A stretch of DNA of 64,000 bases, from positions 1 through 64,000 of the forward strand of contig NZ_AUGD01000002.1 in assembly GCF_000426845.1 (NCBI RefSeq). Reading direction: 5' to 3'. Position 1 is the stretch's first letter. Each line of letters begins with the position of its first letter. The notes under the pieces are model-generated. The model saw nothing but the letters and a program-made list of their open reading frames with translations. It made no database searches and had not been told where the DNA came from. The translations under genes and the position numbers were made by a program. This document shows, piece by piece, positions 61,359-64,000 of this stretch. This DNA comes from Bradyrhizobium sp. in8p8 (lineage in GTDB: Bacteria; Pseudomonadota; Alphaproteobacteria; Rhizobiales; Xanthobacteraceae).

Positions 61359-61736
61359 ATGGCGGACGGACTCTCCGTTTTCCTCGTCGAAGACGAGGCG
61401 TTGATCCGGATGATGATTGCCGACATGGTGGAGGAACTCGGCCACCACGTCGTCGCGGAGGCGGACAATGTGCGGGACGCCAGCGCGTTTGCCATGACCG
61501 CGCAATACGACCTCGCCATCCTCGACATCAATCTCATGGGTGTCTACGTCGATCCCGTCGCCGACCTGATCGAACGCCGCGGGAAGCCCTTTCTGTTCGC
61601 GACAGGCTACGGTCCGGAATTGCTGCCATCCTTGCTCAGACGCAGGCCCATCCTGCGCAAGCCGATCGCAATGGATCAGCTCAAGGCGATGATTGATTCG
61701 ATGTTCCCCGAGCGGCCAGCCACAAACCCGAACTGA
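61359..61736 (+). CDS. Single-domain response regulator (CheY-like)
   Basis: A 125-residue receiver domain: acidic pocket VEDEAL, phosphoacceptor Asp in DLAILDINL, switch Thr/Ser-equivalent in FATGYGPE and Lys in ILRKPIAM. No output domain, so it passes phosphate to a partner or controls a histidine kinase; none is adjacent. Such short regulators are abundant in Bradyrhizobium. Confidence 0.93.
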   Translation: MADGLSVFLVEDEALIRMMIADMVEELGHHVVAEADNVRDASAFAMTAQYDLAILDINLMGVYVDPVADLIERRGKPFLFATGYGPELLPSLLRRRPILRKPIAMDQLKAMIDSMFPERPATNPN

Positions 61737-61766
61737 CAGGTGACGGCGGGAGAGTTGTTCAACCGC

Positions 61767-61970
61767 TCAGTCGCGCCCGTTTCTCAGCACCCTTGCGATC
61801 GTGTGGGCCGTCATGGCCGCGCGGTCCGAAGCGCGCTGGGCCGCCAGCCGCTCGCGCGCCCGTTCCGCGATCAGGAGTTCGATCAGCGCCAGCCGCTTGT
61901 CTTCGTTGTCCGCCTCGCTTAGCAGGCGGTGGTAGCGGTGATAGTCGAAACTCAGATCCTGCTTACGCAT
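61767..61970 (-). CDS. Small helical protein of unknown function
   Basis: The ATG at 61970 (MRKQDLSFDYHRYHRLLSEA) gives 67 residues. It is rich in Arg, Leu and Ala, mostly helical (DNEDKRLALIELLIAERARERLAAQRASDRAAMTAHTIARVL). Ribosome site GGGGCG is weak. It lies between the response-regulator gene (convergent) and glk. No domain is recognised. Confidence 0.55.
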   Translation of the reverse strand: MRKQDLSFDYHRYHRLLSEADNEDKRLALIELLIAERARERLAAQRASDRAAMTAHTIARVLRNGRD

Positions 61971-62113
61971 GTCACGCCCCCCGCAACCACGCCACACACG
62001 GTGAGATTGTTTCCCATCCGAAACGGGCAAGCAAGTACGTTCCGCCTGGAACCAGGCGCGCGCCGAAAACAAGTTGTGTATTACTGGAACTCGCGGTCGG
62101 GAGTGATCGTCCG

Positions 62114-63100
62114 TCAGTCAGCGGTGTGGTCGGCGAACATCTTCAGCCCGACGAAGCTTGCATCCGGCTTGATCACGAGCCTGGTCGGAATGTTGCGCAG
62201 ATAATCCTGGAAGCGTCCCTTCGCTTCGAAACGTGCGCGGAACGCCGAGGCCGCGAGGAAGTCGCGAAAGCGCGGCACGATCCCGCCGGCGATATAGACG
62301 CCGCCGCGGGCTCCGAACGTCACGGCGAGATTGCCGGCCACCGAGCCGAGGATGGCGCAGAACATCTGCAATGTGGCTTGGCTGATGGGACAACTTCCTT
62401 CCAACGCGGCTTTGGTGATGGCGGCGGCATCGCGATGCGGTACCTGGGCGCTCTCGACTTCCGCGAGCGCTTCGTACAGGTTCTGCAGCCCGGAACCCGA
62501 GAGCGCGCCACGTTCGATGGAGACATGGCCTAGGCGCTTGCGCAGGCAGGCGATCACGCGTTCCTCGCGCTCGTTCTCGGCCGGTAGCGTGGCGTGCCCC
62601 GCCTCGGTGACGACCGCCAGCCGCGCACCGTGGCGTTCGATCAGACAGGAGACACCAAAACCGGTTCCGGGGCCGGCGACCAGCAAAGGCTCTCCGGGCA
62701 GGCCATCGCCGCCGCCAAGCGGGATCAGGTCGGCAGGCTGCAGGGCGGGCAGGGACCAGGCCACCACCTCGAAGTCGTTCAGCACGTGCACGCTGTCCAG
62801 GCCGAGCGCGGGTTGCAGCTCGTTGCCGTCGATGACCCATGGGCTGTTGGTCATGACGCAGCGATTGTTGGTGACGGGCCCCGCCACGGCCAGCACCGCT
62901 CTTTGCGGCGGCTCGTCGCCCGACCGGCGCGCCAGGACGTCCGCGATGGCTTCCCCGACGGTCGGGAAGTCTGCAACTTTCACATAATCGATCGGTCCGG
63001 TCTGACTGCCGTCATTGGATTCGGATGAGCTCAGCGCGAAGCGCGCATTGGTGCCGCCGATATCGGCGAGAAGAATCTTTCCTGACTTGCCGATGCCCAT
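62114..63100 (-). CDS. glk: Glucokinase
   Basis: The start is ATG 63100 (MGIGKSGKILLADIGGTNARF), 328 residues. ROK-independent glucokinase of the Glk family: phosphate-binding ADIGGTNARFAL, substrate site TNSPWVIDGNELQPALG, AGPGTGFGVSCLI, EAGHATLPAENE and VYIAGGIVPRFRDFL. It phosphorylates glucose with ATP. It faces the nicotinamidase gene across a 264-base gap in which I saw nothing. Confidence 0.95.
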   Translation of the reverse strand: MGIGKSGKILLADIGGTNARFALSSSESNDGSQTGPIDYVKVADFPTVGEAIADVLARRSGDEPPQRAVLAVAGPVTNNRCVMTNSPWVIDGNELQPALGLDSVHVLNDFEVVAWSLPALQPADLIPLGGGDGLPGEPLLVAGPGTGFGVSCLIERHGARLAVVTEAGHATLPAENEREERVIACLRKRLGHVSIERGALSGSGLQNLYEALAEVESAQVPHRDAAAITKAALEGSCPISQATLQMFCAILGSVAGNLAVTFGARGGVYIAGGIVPRFRDFLAASAFRARFEAKGRFQDYLRNIPTRLVIKPDASFVGLKMFADHTAD

Positions 63101-63364
63101 CGCCCTGCGGCTTCCGCGGCCTTGCCTGGCCTCGGGAACCTTCGCCTCCGTTCCTGATCCGATCCGCAAGCGCGGACGGTCTGAGAATCCTCGCTTGGTT
63201 GTTCCTAGTCAACTCGGACAGGATCAAACCGTTTCATCCTGCATGAGCCTTGTCGCCAGCGCGGTCTCGCCGCACGCGGTCAGTGGTTGCGAAGCCGCGC
63301 CGGAAGGCCGACATTGGGAGGGCGTCCGACGCGCGCTGCCGGACGGATCGGGTGGGGACTTGCG

Positions 63365-63991
63365 ATGAAGATTTCCGACCGTGACGTGTTGCTGGTGATC
63401 GACGTGCAGAACGACTTCTGTACCGGCGGGGCCCTCGCCGTTCCCGGAGGCGAGAAGGTCGTCCCGGCCGTCAACAGGATCGCCCAGAAATTCGCCAATG
63501 TGGTGCTGACCCAGGACTGGCATCCGCGCGACCACATCTCGTTCGCGCCGAATCATGACGGCAAGCAGCCCTTCCAGACCATCGAACTCGACTACGGCAC
63601 CCAGGTGCTATGGCCGCCGCACTGCCTGCAGGGCACGGCCGGGGCCGAATTCCATCGCGATCTCGACGTGACGCGGGCAACCCTTGTGGTGCGGAAGGGC
63701 TTTCGCCGTGGCATCGATTCCTACTCGGCGCTGTTCGAGAACGACCATCGGACACCGACCGGTCTGCTCGGCTATTTGCGCGAGCGCGAGCTGAAGTCCG
63801 TCTTTGTCGCCGGCCTGGCGCTGGATTTCTGCGTACGCTTCTCGGCGGAAGATGCGCGTAAGGCAGGGTTGGAGGTAGCCGTCATCGAGGATGCCTGCCG
63901 CGGCATCGATCTCGACGGCTCGGTGGCCGCGACCCACAAGAGTTTTCGGGAGTTCGGGATCTCTGTCGTCAGCCTCGAGGCGTTCCTGTGA
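63365..63991 (+). CDS. pncA: Nicotinamidase/pyrazinamidase
   Basis: The ATG at 63365 gives 208 residues. Catalytic Asp in VLLVIDVQNDFCTGGALAVPGG, metal site TQDWHPRDHISFA, Lys in VVRKGFRRGIDSYSALFENDH, and the nucleophile Cys in AGLALDFCVRFSAEDARKAG. It hydrolyses nicotinamide to nicotinate in NAD salvage. Complete inside the window: it ends nine bases before the right edge. Confidence 0.95.
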   Translation: MKISDRDVLLVIDVQNDFCTGGALAVPGGEKVVPAVNRIAQKFANVVLTQDWHPRDHISFAPNHDGKQPFQTIELDYGTQVLWPPHCLQGTAGAEFHRDLDVTRATLVVRKGFRRGIDSYSALFENDHRTPTGLLGYLRERELKSVFVAGLALDFCVRFSAEDARKAGLEVAVIEDACRGIDLDGSVAATHKSFREFGISVVSLEAFL

Positions 63992-64000
63992 GGATGTTGA

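Noticed and set aside
1-64000. CRISPR arrays or phage genes
   Set aside because: No regularly spaced direct repeats, cas genes, or phage structural, integrase or lysis genes were seen; the repeated elements are isolated palindromes.

Overview
The window looks like a chromosomal segment of Bradyrhizobium or a very close relative. The evidence is high GC with strong GC3 bias, a three-gene set resembling the cyclic beta-1,3/1,6-glucan (ndv) genes of that genus, a phosphatidylcholine synthase, NasT-NasS beside an assimilatory nitrite reductase, several IalB, Spy and DUF2147-type envelope proteins, and copies of short palindromic repeats of the kind that litter Bradyrhizobium genomes. The genus is inferred from gene content; no 16S gene is present.

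Layout. 1-1000: the end of an IS3-family element that has cut off a low-GC gene, then tRNA-Lys(UUU). 1.3-6.7 kb: glucan synthesis genes (ndvB, ndvD-like, ndvC). 6.7-9.4 kb: small membrane proteins, an MgtC-like protein and a SPOR-like cell-envelope protein. 9.6-15.1 kb: amino-sugar synthesis (glmU, glmS), a DUF502 membrane protein and an NAD-dependent dehydrogenase. 15.2-23.4 kb: recG on the minus strand and sdhE-mfd on the plus strand, with an rtcB-prfH operon (RNA ligase plus release factor H) lying between them. 23.6-25.6 kb: cold-shock protein, acyl desaturase and two small ORFs. 25.7-30.3 kb: a minus-strand run of a family-5 solute-binding protein, a degenerate acyl-CoA-ligase-like protein and a degenerate GGDEF-like protein. 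30.6-36.8 kb: IalB, HspQ, AEC transporter, UbiH-type hydroxylase, phosphatidylcholine synthase, TerC and quinone oxidoreductase. 36.9-40.5 kb: an ArgD-type aminotransferase preceded by an Arg-rich leader ORF and a terminator hairpin, an Mpo1-like membrane protein, and rimO. 40.6-47.4 kb: a low-GC orphan, then nasT-nasS-nirA-flavoprotein for nitrate-responsive nitrite reduction. 47.5-51.4 kb: 5-oxoprolinase genes pxpBCA, divergent from an RraA-like protein and a cupin. 51.6-54.4 kb: small secreted and uncharacterised proteins. 54.5-60.0 kb: a sugar-type ABC transporter with a hydroxyacid dehydrogenase. 60.4-64.0 kb: Spy-like protein, response regulator, glucokinase and nicotinamidase.

Most of the window is ordinary core chromosome. 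The most interesting accessory signals are the rtcB-prfH pair at the recG/sdhE junction, the Arg-rich leader plus terminator before the ArgD-type gene, the Fe-S/ferredoxin-reductase fusion next to nirA, and the transporter-linked pair of apparently inactive enzymes at 25.7-28.5 kb. All functional calls rest on recognising motifs by eye; no database search was run.
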